A stretch of 64,000 nucleotides of DNA, from positions 41,569,082-41,633,081 of the forward strand of contig OX344751.2 of assembly GCA_947034885.2 (NCBI GenBank), read 5' to 3'. A program made the position numbers and the translations under genes. Numbering within the stretch: the stretch's first letter is position 1; every line of letters starts with the position of its first letter. The stretch comes from Thuidium tamariscinum (lineage: Eukaryota; Streptophyta; Bryopsida; Hypnales; Thuidiaceae). Below the pieces are notes generated by a model. The model worked only from the letters and a program-made list of their open reading frames with translations. It was not told the origin of the DNA and did not search any database. Of this stretch, positions 34,320-46,171 are shown in pieces.

Positions 34320-35723
34320 CTATGGGACAACATTCCAAAAAGCCCGACTAATCGAAGGTCCATACTTATGCTCCTCGAAGCAGTTTGGAAGGCTACTCCA
34401 CTCTCCCGTCGACAAGTCCAGAAGCCAAAAATTTTCAGAAGTGTACCTTGACACTATCAAAAAGCCTTCACATGGTTTTAGAGACATAAAGCTACCCTCC
34501 AGCTCCAAATAGTCTTCAAGAGGAGAGCACAAGTATGACCTCTCTTGTACCCAATCCTTGAAATTATCATGGATACGATATTTGGTGACGCAATGACCCC
34601 CCGCCTGTAAAATTTCACCATTCGAGGTGTTCCTCCTGTGCAGCACAAACATGCAGTCCTGATGACGCGCATACGTCACCACTGGTGCTCCTCGAGAAGG
34701 ACCCCTTTCATCACAACGCTTTACTTTTCCTTCAGCAATGTCATACACGCTTCGAGTTATGCTTGTGCTTCTGAAAGTCCTGTCATGGTAATAGTACTTC
34801 CATCTGGAGTAAGCGTCACCAAAAATCAAACCAAGTGGCGGTTGAGCTTTGGTCCATTGCCTTGCACCAGAATGATAAATCTCTACTGTGGCACGGCCAT
34901 TCCTGTTTTTGCCAATGACCACCACCTTGTAACACTTGGTTTCAGGGTCCACTTCGATGTGCATCATTTTGGGCGGGGATAAGTAAACATACTGCAGAGG
35001 TGGGAGTTTACGCCGAACTTGGGTCAAGAGATTTACCACAACAATGTGCAGGGGCTTGGCTTGGCTGGGCTCCCGTGTGGAAACGAAACATACCAATCCA
35101 CCATCACATGCACCCATGTTATCCCATCGACCCCTACTGGATTTTCCCGGATGCAGACGATAGGAATATGGCGGCCTGTGATTGCTCAGATCACATATTG
35201 TTACGATATATTCTGAATTAGAATAAAAATCAGTGAACGAAAGACCTGCAACCATGGTGGGACTAGCTTCGTCAAGTGCTCGGTTGATTTCCGAGTTCGC
35301 AGTAGCCATGTCCCGGTTCCATTCCTTCGAGAGACTACGCAGCCGAGTGATATCAGGCAAGGGCAAACGTGTTAACACAAGTAACAGCAACTCCTTGGGA
35401 AGAGTACTCCAAAGAACAGGACTCATCTTCTTTGAATCCACGGAAACAATCTTGCGTGAAGCAACCAGCTCGAGTACGCTTCGTAACGCCAATCCTGGTG
35501 GTCCTCCCTTCCCACCTTCGACAAAGTCAGTCAGCTTCTCTCGCAAGAGCCATGCCACTTCAAGGTAATCCAGCTGTTCACCATCTTCGTCCAAGTCAAC
35601 AACACTTGTTCCGTCGTGATCCATCGTCACCATCTCTCCCACTCCTACGGCATCGTTACGAGGAACGGTATGGTTCGAGTTTGTGGCCCGACCACCACTA
35701 GCTTTGCGTTTTTTCCTGTTCAT
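34320..35723 (-). CDS. F-box protein with F-box-associated/kelch-like C-terminal domain, intronless
   Basis: Probable SCF E3 ligase substrate receptor. One open frame, 467 residues from the ATG at 35723; two further in-frame upstream codons start GTG/TTG and are unlikely starts. The N-terminus is basic (MNRKKRKASGG), possibly a nuclear signal, followed by a ~90-residue acidic and helical region. The F-box is at about 104-140 (LWSTLPKELLLLVLTRLPLP, DITRLRSLSKEWN). The remainder resembles an F-box-associated beta-propeller-like domain (GACDGGLVCFVS, LLTQVRRKLPP, YKVVVIGKNR, VEIYHSGARQWTKAQPPLG, and a final WLLDLSTGEWSSLP). This arrangement is common in large plant F-box families; the target is unknown. 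Downstream lies a duplicated 3' end of the 42-kb gene. Upstream is a GC-richer leader and then a TTAA MITE at 36712. Confidence 0.85.
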   Translation of the reverse strand: MNRKKRKASGGRATNSNHTVPRNDAVGVGEMVTMDHDGTSVVDLDEDGEQLDYLEVAWLLREKLTDFVEGGKGGPPGLALRSVLELVASRKIVSVDSKKMSPVLWSTLPKELLLLVLTRLPLPDITRLRSLSKEWNRDMATANSEINRALDEASPTMVAGLSFTDFYSNSEYIVTICDLSNHRPPYSYRLHPGKSSRGRWDNMGACDGGLVCFVSTREPSQAKPLHIVVVNLLTQVRRKLPPLQYVYLSPPKMMHIEVDPETKCYKVVVIGKNRNGRATVEIYHSGARQWTKAQPPLGLIFGDAYSRWKYYYHDRTFRSTSITRSVYDIAEGKVKRCDERGPSRGAPVVTYARHQDCMFVLHRRNTSNGEILQAGGHCVTKYRIHDNFKDWVQERSYLCSPLEDYLELEGSFMSLKPCEGFLIVSRYTSENFWLLDLSTGEWSSLPNCFEEHKYGPSISRAFWNVVP

Positions 35724-36710
35724 TTTCAACACCTTCTCTGGCCTCTTGCAACTGTGCAGTAACCTCTCAGATATGGTTGATGATTGTTGGATAATTGATC
35801 AAATTGTCGCTGACCTAGAAAACAAAAACATTCTCAAACACCCTTCCCACAAACTAGGCTCCATGGCCATTTCCAGTTCTGAATTGACAGAAAAATAATC
35901 AAAGAATGAGATTCGAATGCATACCGATAAATAAACATCAAGAACGTGGGGCTTGGGATCAAAGTACCTGAACAAAATCTTCAGCTATGAGCTCGGCATT
36001 GGCATTGAGGTCCAGCCAGCACTACGCAATGCCCACATTGATTCACTTCAGCAACACCCTCTGCCACCTTCCAGACAGCACCCAATCCATCCCACACAAA
36101 TGAAAAGCGTCGCACAAATCAAACCTTCACGACATACCCTAAAGCAACACCACTTCGACCTAAATGCATCGAACCTCACAAGTCGGCATGCTCGCCACCC
36201 TAACCCACAAAAGCTGTGTGCATTTCATCTCTGAATTGAAAGACGTCTCCAAGAAGGATTCATACATGCTATCATCTATAGTTGTCAAGCACTTCAATTC
36301 TCAGTAAAACATCTTCTGATCCATCAACAAAACCTCAGAAGAAGATTAATTCAAAAGCACTAACTTACATGATTCTCGGGGTACTGATATCAGATCTGCA
36401 AAAACTTCCAGTACATTCACAACCTCGATCAATAGCTGCGAGGTGCGACTCCGCCGTAGCTTCAAAGAATTCCAGCCCTTCCTCGAGCTCTCAGCATCAG
36501 AGCTCCCACTCTTTGACAAGCACACAGGAAGAGCTGGTGAAGCAAATAAGGTTTGAGAATTATAAGCTTTCACCTCGACTAGCGTGGCGATGACGCCATT
36601 TCCTAATTCGGCGCTCTTAATGAATGGCTGCAAATGGAACTGTGTAATCAGGGCTTGTGTGGCAACACCTCACATCAATTCCTCACTTTCATCAATGAAA
36701 GAGCAATGGA
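35724..36710 (-). promoter_or_regulatory. 5' leader/promoter region of the intronless F-box gene
   Basis: GC-richer than the AT-rich DNA beyond 36710, with no recognisable coding sequence on either strand. It likely contains the transcription start and perhaps a leader intron. Its upstream edge coincides with a TTAA MITE. Confidence 0.4.
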
Positions 36711-36711
36711 G

Positions 36712-36940
36712 TTAACCCTGAAACGTCTCAATCCTTTTTGGAATTTTTGCACATTTTCGCTTATAGTTTTGTACAAATATATCATTTACCATAATTTAAT
36801 GAATTTGGTCATTAAGGAAGGTTGTCTTCTTTAGATTCAAGTGTTATATTTGATAAATTAGAAGTTAATTGGATGAAACATTGCCTTGAAGGCCTCTGTT
36901 CATTGTTCAAAATATGAATGTCAAAGCGCTTCAAGGTTAA
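36712..36940. mobile_element. TTAA-flanked MITE, copy 2 (piggyBac-like ends)
   Basis: Full-length relative of 8479-8701. The left end, after TTAA, is CCCTGAAACGTCTCAATCC; the right end is CAAAGCGCTTCAAGG before TTAA at 36937-36940. Similarity continues through the interior (TTTTCGCTTATAG, ATATATCATTTACCATAATT, AAGGAAGGTTGTCTT). One G of the right terminal GGG is lost. It lies just upstream of the F-box gene leader. No coding capacity. Confidence 0.75.
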
Positions 36941-37626
36941 GTAACCCTTGGATTGGAGGACGTTAAATCCTAGCCCAGGGATAAATGCTGAAGTTTTTTA
37001 TTTTTTGCACAATTTAAAAATAAAAAAATTTGAATTCATATTTGCAATCAAAGACCCCAAACTACATAAGTTGAGTGAAGAACATATTCGAGAACATAGC
37101 CCAAAATAGGGGACTTTTTTACTTTTATCCCCGAGTATTACAAGTTTTATCCTGTTGGGTCTACCTTCAATGGTAGGATTTAACATCTTGCAAGTCCATA
37201 AGGTAGAATCACCTATTTATGACCAAAGACCATATCCAAATAGCCATTTCCAATCAAAGTTGGAACAGATGTCCTACTAAAGCTTGAAATGTGTTTTTTC
37301 CTCCTTTTCAAAGTTGGGCACTGTAAGATCATGACACATGTCCCAAAATAGTAAGCAAGAAATTAGGAAGTAGTGAATAGGATAGTACTTAGTCTATGAT
37401 CAAAATTGGAAGAAATTATACATTGGCTATTAGTTTGGACAACTATCTAGCTCCCGAAAATCACAATATATTTCAATTTTACATATGAAATTTTGTAAAA
37501 TTTGCAATCTCCATATTCCCTATCTTCCTATATAGCAAAAATTTTACTTGCCTCATATTGCTTACAACTTGCCTGAAAATTGCTTAAGTGATCAACTATA
37601 GGTACCTCTACCTTAAAGGTAGTCAA
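36941..37626. other. AT-rich intergenic DNA, no gene seen
   Basis: Nothing recognised between the TTAA element and the next MITE. Confidence 0.45.
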
Positions 37627-38351
37627 GGGTGATTGCAAGAAACACCTGTCCTATTTTGTGTCACACGTCGCATTCTGATTTGTTTTTTGGCCATAACTTT
37701 TGTGTTTTAGCTCCTATTGACTCAAGATTTGGAGGGAAGGTGCTCATAACTATCATAAACCTTCCATAATTTTTTCATAATTTTCAAAAATATTTTACTA
37801 TCCATAAATAGACCCCGATTGGATGTCACACTTGGCAGTTTAGGGGTTTTCTATACCTGAGCTATACCTTTTTTTAATGATTTTAACATGAAATTTGGAT
37901 GAGATGGTATTCTAATAGACTTCTAGCTATCTAGGGAAGGATTTTTAAAAAAAGTTAATTTTGTGAGGTGTGGAGGTCTACAAAGTGAGCTCCCTTCTGC
38001 TTGTATTTTGAAACATATAAAATATTATTTTGGTGGGTTTCTTAGTGAATGACCATCTCTACAAAGTTGTCGCAAATGGCCACTTTTTATTTTTTGAAAA
38101 TATCTATTTTTACTATTTTTCCCTAATTAAAACATGAAGGTATGTATTTTCTGGAGGTTTGGCACTTTTCAAGTTCTCCTACTTAGAGAATTTTTCTATC
38201 CATTTCCTTCGGTCAAAACCTTCATCTTAGAGGTATATACACTATTTATATTTTTCAAATTTTTTTCAAATTAATTTTCTAATTTTAAAGTACTCCCGAA
38301 AAAATCAGCCAAACGCAACAAATAGGACAAGCGTTTCTTGCAATCAATGCC
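37627..38351. mobile_element. 725 bp MITE, 4-bp-TSD family, copy D
   Basis: The left end is GGGTGATTGCAAGAAACACC and the right end reads GACAAGCGTTTCTTGCAATC followed by a slightly altered AATGCC. The flanks TCAA (37623-37626; 38352-38355) fit a 4-bp target duplication. The interior is very close to copies A and B. No coding capacity. Confidence 0.85.
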
Positions 38352-41000
38352 TCAATGCCTTTTCAATCATTATATATTTTTCATTTTTCATTTACCAAAA
38401 AAAGACGCCGTGGTAGTTTTTTTGTTTAATGAATAATAGAGAATGTGCGTCTATGTAGGATAAAAAAGTAAAAATCAATCTTAAGAAAAAAATTGTGAAA
38501 AGGGAAAGTCTTGTATAGTAATTTGACCTCTAATGAGTATTTTTGTATTTGTTTTTCAATTCAATGATGCACATAATACCTAAAGAAATGATTTCTATAG
38601 TTATGAAGAGGTCTTTTAAGGATTAATAGTCTTTTAAGAATATAATTGAGGCTACCAATTCTAGTATATATTGCCTAATATTTTTGTAGCTAAAATGTTT
38701 GAATTTCTTGAAATTAAAGTGGCAACAAATATGTGTTGAATTTTGGTCAAAGAGAATACATTGTTAATTTCACAATTCTTAGAGGCTTGTAGTGTGTAGT
38801 GAGACTTGTAATTTGTACTCAAATAGAGTAGGTGGGTTTGTTAGTTAGCATCTTTGATCCACATTCAACTCTCATGTCAATTTACTTCCAACATTGTTTT
38901 CATTTTGAATTCTTCTCAACTTTGACCAATTTTCAAATGCAATATCTATACTTGATGGTGTTAGTGTCTACTAGTTTCTTCTCTAATTTCTTCAAATATT
39001 AATGCTACATTTGCATCTCTACGCCCAAAAAGGGACAAAAAGACTTTTATTACCTATGTAGATGTTGAATTATATTTTGTTTAGAGCTTATTAGTAGTTT
39101 GGGTTTTGCAAATGATTGTTTGGTATAAATATAATTAATCTTGACTCTATTAGGTAATTACACCAAAATTTATATTAAACTTCCAAAAGTCTATGGTGTT
39201 TTTAGACCTATAATTGCTTAAAAATACTTGTATCCAAAGCAAAGCTACAATCTTCATCTATATTTATTTGCTTACAAATCAAATTGTAGTTAACTTGTTA
39301 GAATATATCCTTTTAAAATTTTAGACTAAGAAACTTTGTCAATTGTAAGATCATGATGCTTGAATATAAAATAGAATCATCTTCAACTCCTTTCAAAAGA
39401 TCATGTTACAAACCTCCTACAAAATGTAACTTCAAATCACAATGAATTCCAAATATAAATACAATATACACTTATCAACAATAATATTTCAAGGGATCAC
39501 AAACCACCAAACTATAAAGAGAGATCAATTTCCAAAGAGAATCTCTTCAATCTTCACCCCCAAATTCAATCTTATATAATGGAGACTATCTATAAAAACT
39601 ATCAGTTCTTCAAATAGAATAGAACTACTTTTCTATCTCTATCTTTCTATTATAAAATACTTTTAGGATTCTAGAAGACTGTTTCAAGACTATTCTTTAG
39701 TAGTGTTCTTTGTATTCAATTAGTCATTGCTAGTCTAAAATTTTTAATTAAAAAAATTAGAATTATTTTTTTCAAAATTTTTAGAAAGTATAAATAAAGA
39801 TAAATTTTGTAATAAAATACTTAACTAAAAAAATAATTAATAATTAATTTTGAAAATTAATTAATAACTATTTTATAACGTGGCAATCTCTCAGTTACAT
39901 TAGATTGCTTACATGGCAAAGTTCCTTGCATTCTTGATGCATTCCCATAGTCCAAGAGACTACAATCTTCTAAAGACTCTAAAAAAATTTAGTACTTTAG
40001 TTCTATCTAGAACCATCTAATGAAATAAAAGTCCTAGTTACACTTCTTCAATTATATCATATTGAAATCATATCTTATCCCAATCATCACTTTCACAAAT
40101 CTTAATCTTCTACTTTGAGTTATCTAACTCCAAGTTCCGTAGATAACTATATCATAGGCGTTTATGTTATAAGCATTTTCTATAGTTGTATTATACATGT
40201 ACTCATGACTCACATGCTCACATACTAGCACCGTTGGTCATTCAAGTAGAGTTGTCTAACTTCATTACATTAATTCATTGTTTGCAGATATCTATCCCTA
40301 TGTACTCTAATGCCTTTGTCATCCAATTGGAGTTGTTTAATTCTAATGCATAATCCATAGTCAAAAGGTATCTATCTCTTGAAAATCTTTGCTTATCCAC
40401 TAGTGCACATTTCATCACAAATTAGTCTATGATCATCCATCAAAAGTTATACTAGAAGTCATAACAAATTCATTCTATAATGATGCCATAGACTAGAATT
40501 CTCCAATAGATGATGGAGACCTACTATATAAGAAAGAAGTGTACATTATATAAAAAAGAAAGATCTTGCACTATAGTTTGACCTCTAATAAATGAGCGTT
40601 TTTGGAATTTCTTCAATTGTTAATTTACATTGTATCCAAAAGGATGATTTTTTTGTATTCATAGCTAGTCTTTATTGGATTAAGTTTCATTTAAAAAAAA
40701 ATTTCATCCAAAAATGTATATGTCCTACAACTTTCATTTCTCCATTACACATTGAGGAAATAATTGAATATATATATATTAAAATTTAAAAATCATATTT
40801 ATACTTGAAAACAATAGTAAGTAGAAAAAAAATGAAGTATGATTAAAAACACAAAATTGGTAAGAATTAAATTGTTTTAATGAAAAAATCCAATAATGAA
40901 AGGTATAATGTTGTAGTAACAAAAGTACATCATATATATTATTCCATAATTTTTTTCAAAAACATTGAAAACTGAATTCAAATTAAGATTTCTAAGTTTA
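38352..41000. other. AT-rich intergenic DNA with dispersed repeat remnants
   Basis: No gene. Segments at 39220-39370 and 40680-40760 resemble 10290-10560. The segment 40140-40260 resembles the complement of 52490-52660 (shared ACGGTGCTAGTATG.GAGCAT text). These suggest an uncharacterised dispersed repeat present several times in the window. Confidence 0.45.
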
Positions 41001-41004
41001 CAAT

Positions 41005-41140
41005 GGAATAGAAATTCCAAAACTACTAGCAAATTCTATGGAAGTTGTACATTTTTACTTAGACCACATGTGGAATAGAAATTCCAAAGCTACTAGCAAA
41101 TTCTATGGAAAGTTGTACATTTTTACTTAGACCACCTATA
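41005..41140. repeat. 67-bp tandem duplication
   Basis: GGAATAGAAATTCCAAA(A/G)C followed by TACTAGCAAATTCTATGG and AGTTGTACATTTTTACTTAG occurs at 41005 and again at 41072, nearly identical. It is recent, and lies at the left edge of the segment duplicated at 31530. Confidence 0.85.
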
Positions 41141-42303
41141 TTGTAAGAATATTTTCAAAAATGAACTCAACTATAATGGCAGTGAAATATTCCCTTTCTC
41201 TTGCAAATAAGTATTTGTAAATTTATTAAGTCTGAACATGTGCAATGATCAAAGAAGTGACAATGGATCATCTTACCTCTTAAGAGTTTGTAATAGAATT
41301 TATGCAAAAGAAAGAAATGCCACAAAATTGAAGCATCTTAAGTAACCTACTCTCAAATTAGCATAAAGCTCAAAGAATTTGGGACTCCATTCAAGAATTT
41401 TATTGTGACTCAATTCAACTTATATAGAATGGAGCAACAACTCCAAATAGGCTTCACAATAAGCACTTACGGATTAATCAATCTTGCATTCTCAAAAATC
41501 ATCTAAGACATAAAAAATTATCAAAAAAATTCAAAATTGTTCCACCATTGGTACTATAACATTGTTGTGCACTAGTACATTTAGAAACTACTCCTAGATT
41601 AATTGTAGAAAGGTGTAATCCTATGACCAAGTAATCAACCAAGTATTATTAGATTCCAAGATGAACAGGTGCATACTTTGTTTATACAAGTTTCTTGAGT
41701 GCCATTCATCAACACTTTGAATCCTCAATGTCCTTACTGGGTTAATGTCAACTTGAATACCACTTCTAGGACCAACTAACACACTCCATTTTGTTAATAA
41801 TCACATATTGTTCGATACTTACAAATCGAAAAAAAACTTTCAGCCCTTCGTTCTAGCTAACCAAAGATTCAACAATTAAGCTACGTTCTCACTTAGCTTG
41901 GTGTTAACAGTGGTGCTACATTGGGTCCAAGGAATGAATTTAGACAGAACATTGCATTGACTTCAATTTGGTAACACCACCGTAACGCCAAGTAAAAACA
42001 CACCTTCAACGCACGCGGCGAACAACAGTTTCCAGTGGCAAGACGTTGTCACATACACTTTGCACCTGAAAGAATAAGGAGTCTCGTCCACAAAAAGATG
42101 ATTATATTCACAGAATCACGAACGCTACATGTCTCGAATCGCCCACTGGGCATTAAGGGCAAGCAGAATGTGACAGTTTCCTTTGATCCACCTTCACATC
42201 ACTCTGCACTGCTATATTTTAAGCTGTGGAAAAAATGGAACCCGGGAACTCGGTCTCTACAGCTCGTAAAAGAATGTCGTCCACTTTGCTATTGCTGCCA
42301 GAC
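41095..42303. repeat. segmental duplication, copy 2 (paralogous to 31530-33793)
   Basis: Contains the 3' flank and last ~27 codons of the gene ending at 42219, plus about 1.1 kb downstream. It lacks the MITE present in copy 1 and has the single TA empty site at 41573-41574. This is the likely source copy, since it is contiguous with the intact gene. Confidence 0.85.
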
Positions 42304-45300
42304 CCATCGTCACCTATATTCCACTGTTCCTGATCGTTGCTCTCAGTGACCACTTTTGTGACCTCAACCTCTGCTGCCGTTGGCATGGACTCTTCCTCCG
42401 GTTGTGGTTTGAGCTCCTGCTGTGCACTTGATGGAGGAGGCGGCAGCATGAAGGGCGAGAAAACATATGGAGGCGGAAAAAATGGAGGGGGACTGGGAGA
42501 CCCCGGTTGTGAGTTTGCAGGAAATATGGGAAAGGGGAATGGAAACGGACCTGGAGGGGGAAAGCCCTGTCCTGGTCGCCAACCTGGAGGTGGCATAGGA
42601 GGGAAACCCATCGGAGGGTAATGTGGAAAGGGTCCAAAAGGAAGAGGCCCTAGTGGAGTTTGTTTCGGCTTTTCGGCATTCTTGGGCTTCCGACCTCGCT
42701 TTGGGGGTTTCATCAGGTGAAAAGGAATTGGAGGGATGCGTCTGTACGGACGGTCAGCAGATGGTTTGGGCTTCGCAGAAATCAGCACCGGCATAGTTGC
42801 AGGATCCTTGCGAACAAGAAGAGGAGGGGGCTTCTTGATCGGCACCAGCGCTGTTTGAGAGAGTGCCGTTGGCGTGAGTGCCTGAGAAGGTGCTGCGACT
42901 GTCATTACCTGCAACATGTAACACAATCAATAAACCACTCCAGACAATACTGATATAACGTAGACGGCACTAAAACTGTAAGGAACCTTATCCTGCTTCC
43001 TGCACTGACCGTATACTAAAACTTCTATATTCTTACACTTGATTGGACTATTTAGCAAGTGGTGCAAGCACGACTTGGCCAAATGTCTAAAGCCACTGAT
43101 CTTTGAACGAAATTGGGAATTTGTGTCAATTAGTTCAATCTACAACCGGAAGAGAATCAGTGAATTGTAAAAAACACATCAGAGAAGAGGCATGATTGTG
43201 CACACCGGCAAGGATACGACATAAAGAATCTCACCTGAGGTGCGGAAGAAAGCTGCGGGGTTGGCGGAAAAAAGGTCGGAAAGGGATGGAATAACTGTTC
43301 TGCTTTGGCCGACTCGTCAGACCTGGAGGAATTCAGAACCACCGTTCAGATGCAAAATAACTTTCAGGCAACTCGGCTTTGTTTCCAAACTGTTTCGTCA
43401 AGCCTGGAGGGCCCTACGTTGGTGTCTAGTACTAAGATGCAAAACCACACGCACCTCCGCAAATATAGCTATCAAACTGTATCATAAAAGAACCAACAAA
43501 GAATAATCCTGAAGAATAACAAGGCAGTAAGAAACTGGAGTAATTTGAAACACTCACCGGTAATATTTCCGCAGCAAAGCCAGATTACGGTACTTCGTTT
43601 CCTTCCGCACTTGATCATCGGAGAACCCAGCCATGAAGAAAAGGGTGATTCCAAGGGCTTTGAAGAAAAAACTCCCCGTGCGGACGTGAACCAGCAGCGC
43701 CATTTGACACATAAGCGGCCCAAAGGATTTCAATTTGTTACGTCCCATTCTCTGCCGCACGTACCTGGACACCCGAGCCCCACTGCTCTATAACCTCGGT
43801 TTACTCCTTTATCTTCCACAAAGGTATGGTATAAAACATACATTTCAACTAGTCTACAGACTAGGGAGGTAACAAACGGACACTCTGCTAGAATCTCAAA
43901 TGGAACAAGTTCACACAGCGGAACATAGAGAGGCTCACTCCGCGGCCTTGATTTTCATCAACACATCTGAAACATAGTGATAAAAGGGCCATCTGCATGA
44001 TATCCCCTTCCATACCTTGAGGACCACAAAATTCTAGGTTAAATAAGAGGAAAGGAAAGCACATACTGATTTTGAGGTAAATTGCGAGTCCGTCCTCCAT
44101 ATTTTATACAAAGAAAAAGGCAGGAAGGTGTGCTAGCACCAGCTGGTCGCATCTCCTTTTCTTCATCAATTATCCGTATGGGACACAAAATAGGGTTTTG
44201 ACGATTTGGTATAAAAACTTTCGTTCGCCCGCTGGGGTGAGAGTATAATAGGTGTTCCTACACGCCAAAGACGAAGTACCGCACCATCAAAATTATTCAC
44301 ATCGATTAAGGCTGTCGCACAGTCTTCGTGACAATTAAAAACAGGAGAAATATGATAAGATTCTACATCAAGTTGAATGCCCAAAACGCAAGGATTGCGT
44401 ACGGAGAGTAGTTTTCGATCACCATACCCCAGGCTCCTTTGTGGACTTGTAAGGCTGCCCCCGACTGAGGATCTGAAAATGGTTGAAATCAAGCTCATAG
44501 AAGTCTTCACAGCCGTGGCGAATGCATAGACAAGAAAATACAATGATCTTACGCATTGTATGCGACTGTGCATTTTTCAGGGCCAACACTCCAGATTCCA
44601 ATATTCTTTTCATCTCCATTGGGCAAAGCGCAATCTTAGGAGTCTTCTTGTATGAAGACAAGATACCAGCCCCTCGATATCCCACGGGGTAAGGCCCGTA
44701 GCCATACCTTTTGCTCCAATATATCCTCTTCCCTAGTGGAGTCATCCGACCTTCACCCCTTCTTTGATCTTCCGGGCTTATTTCCTCACCATCACTATCA
44801 TCAGAATCGAGTACTCGAGCAGATACCTCTTTGCCGTGCTCGTCTGACTTGTCCTGCAGACCCACAAAATCCTAGTTCAATAGAGTGAACTTCAAAAGTG
44901 ACAACAATGCTTTAGAATTCCAGAGAGAATCATAATATTAATCGAAAACGTCATAATGTTAGATATGTCATCAACTGAGTATCGAACTCCTGTATCACCT
45001 TCTCTCTTTGCCTGCGACCATTGTCCCCATGCTCACTGTTGTCATCGTCGTCGTCGTCATCGTCATCGTCATCGTCCCCACTACCCGCATCATTCAACTT
45101 TTCTATGTCAGCCCTACTTACATCTTCTCTGCACATCCAGTTGACCATTGACTCATAGCATGCAGGACCAATTCTGATACTGCCCCAAGAATCATCCCCT
45201 GTTGCTGAGCTGGCATCTGCTTTCTGTGAGAGTATGTGACTTCCGTTTAATACAGCACTGGCATCCTGTTTATCCTCCCCTGCGCTCTTTCTTAATTCCA

Positions 45301-46005
45301 CTCCACTTTTGAGAGCATGTTCAGCATCAATCTAGAGCACATACACATCAGTATTACTCAACAGAAGAGTGATAATCCTAAAGTCTAATTGTCAGGTCCA
45401 TTTCGGGTAAAGTACCTAAAGTCTACATTAACAGCAGATTTACTGCAGTCAGTAATTCTCAGACTAATCCGAAAAGATTCAAATGCCTAAAACAGAATAT
45501 CCGTAGAAACGAGCTCCAGACAGAATGTAACTTCTAGATAAATGAGACAGTAATGTGTAACGATAGACACCAACTATGAAAGACAGGACACCCAGCACCA
45601 AAGTTCACGAGTAGATGGAGAATTTTAGTTTCCTCTAAGACCATCTACTCCTTGGTGATATACTGCGACTTGTATACGCACATAGGGCCAGAATTACACT
45701 TCACATACCTCCACATCCATAGGTTCCAGGATCGGTCCAGAACAACTATCTTCACAACCTAGCTTTGCTTCCAAAGATGAAACTCGACCCGAAAGCTCAA
45801 CATTCTTGCGTCGCTCTTTCTCGAGCTCGGCCATCACGTCAGCCACGTTTAGATCTCCTTTCATCGCCTGTTCACTTGAATGCACCTCGGGTAACTCTCC
45901 AGACAGAATCTCCTCAATAAAGTCGGAGCGCAAAGCACCCATAACGAGATTGGAATCATCGAGACTATGTAGGATTGTTTCATCCACAGGAGAGGTTTGA
46001 TGCAT
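42219..46005 (-). CDS. multi-exon nuclear-type protein with coiled coil, poly-Asp, AT-hook-like and Pro-rich regions
   Basis: I do not recognise the family with confidence. Exons supported by splice sites and phase on -: 46005-45709 (MHQTSPVDETILHSLDDSNL; a coiled-coil-like segment near MAELEKERRKNVELSGRV), 45331-44999 (a run of 12 Asp), 44853-44553 (GKRIYWSKRYGYGPYPVGYR, reminiscent of an FYRN motif of chromatin proteins), a possible exon from 44464 to about 44263, an exon ending at 43558 (RKETKYRNLALLRKYYR; start near 43793 uncertain), 43322-43235, and 42908-42219. The last exon has PPKRGRKPKN (AT-hook-like), then a long Pro/Phe/Gly-rich tract, and ends DDILLRAVETEFPGSIFSTA. Phases agree between 46005 and 44464 and from 43558 to the stop; the middle is unresolved. 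A further coding-like stretch at about 46171-46094 (GVGDSITFRRLTEILKLFSA) may be an upstream exon. A nuclear, possibly chromatin-related role is inference only. Confidence 0.6.
45036..45078. repeat. trinucleotide repeat encoding poly-Asp
   Basis: GTC/ATC repeats on + read GAC/GAT on the coding strand and encode the 12-Asp run in the exon 45331-44999. It is likely length-variable by slippage while staying in frame. Confidence 0.85.
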
Positions 46006-46171
46006 CTTGACATCTGCAATGGAAGCCTTTCAAGGCTGTAGTTTCACAGCCTCAGTTGCCCCTCTTGATGCTATATCAGCTTTGTGACCAAGGGCTGAAA
46101 ATAGTTTCAAAATCTCTGTGAGTCTTCGGAACGTAATCGAGTCACCCACTCCGCTGACACTCTGTTGTAGT

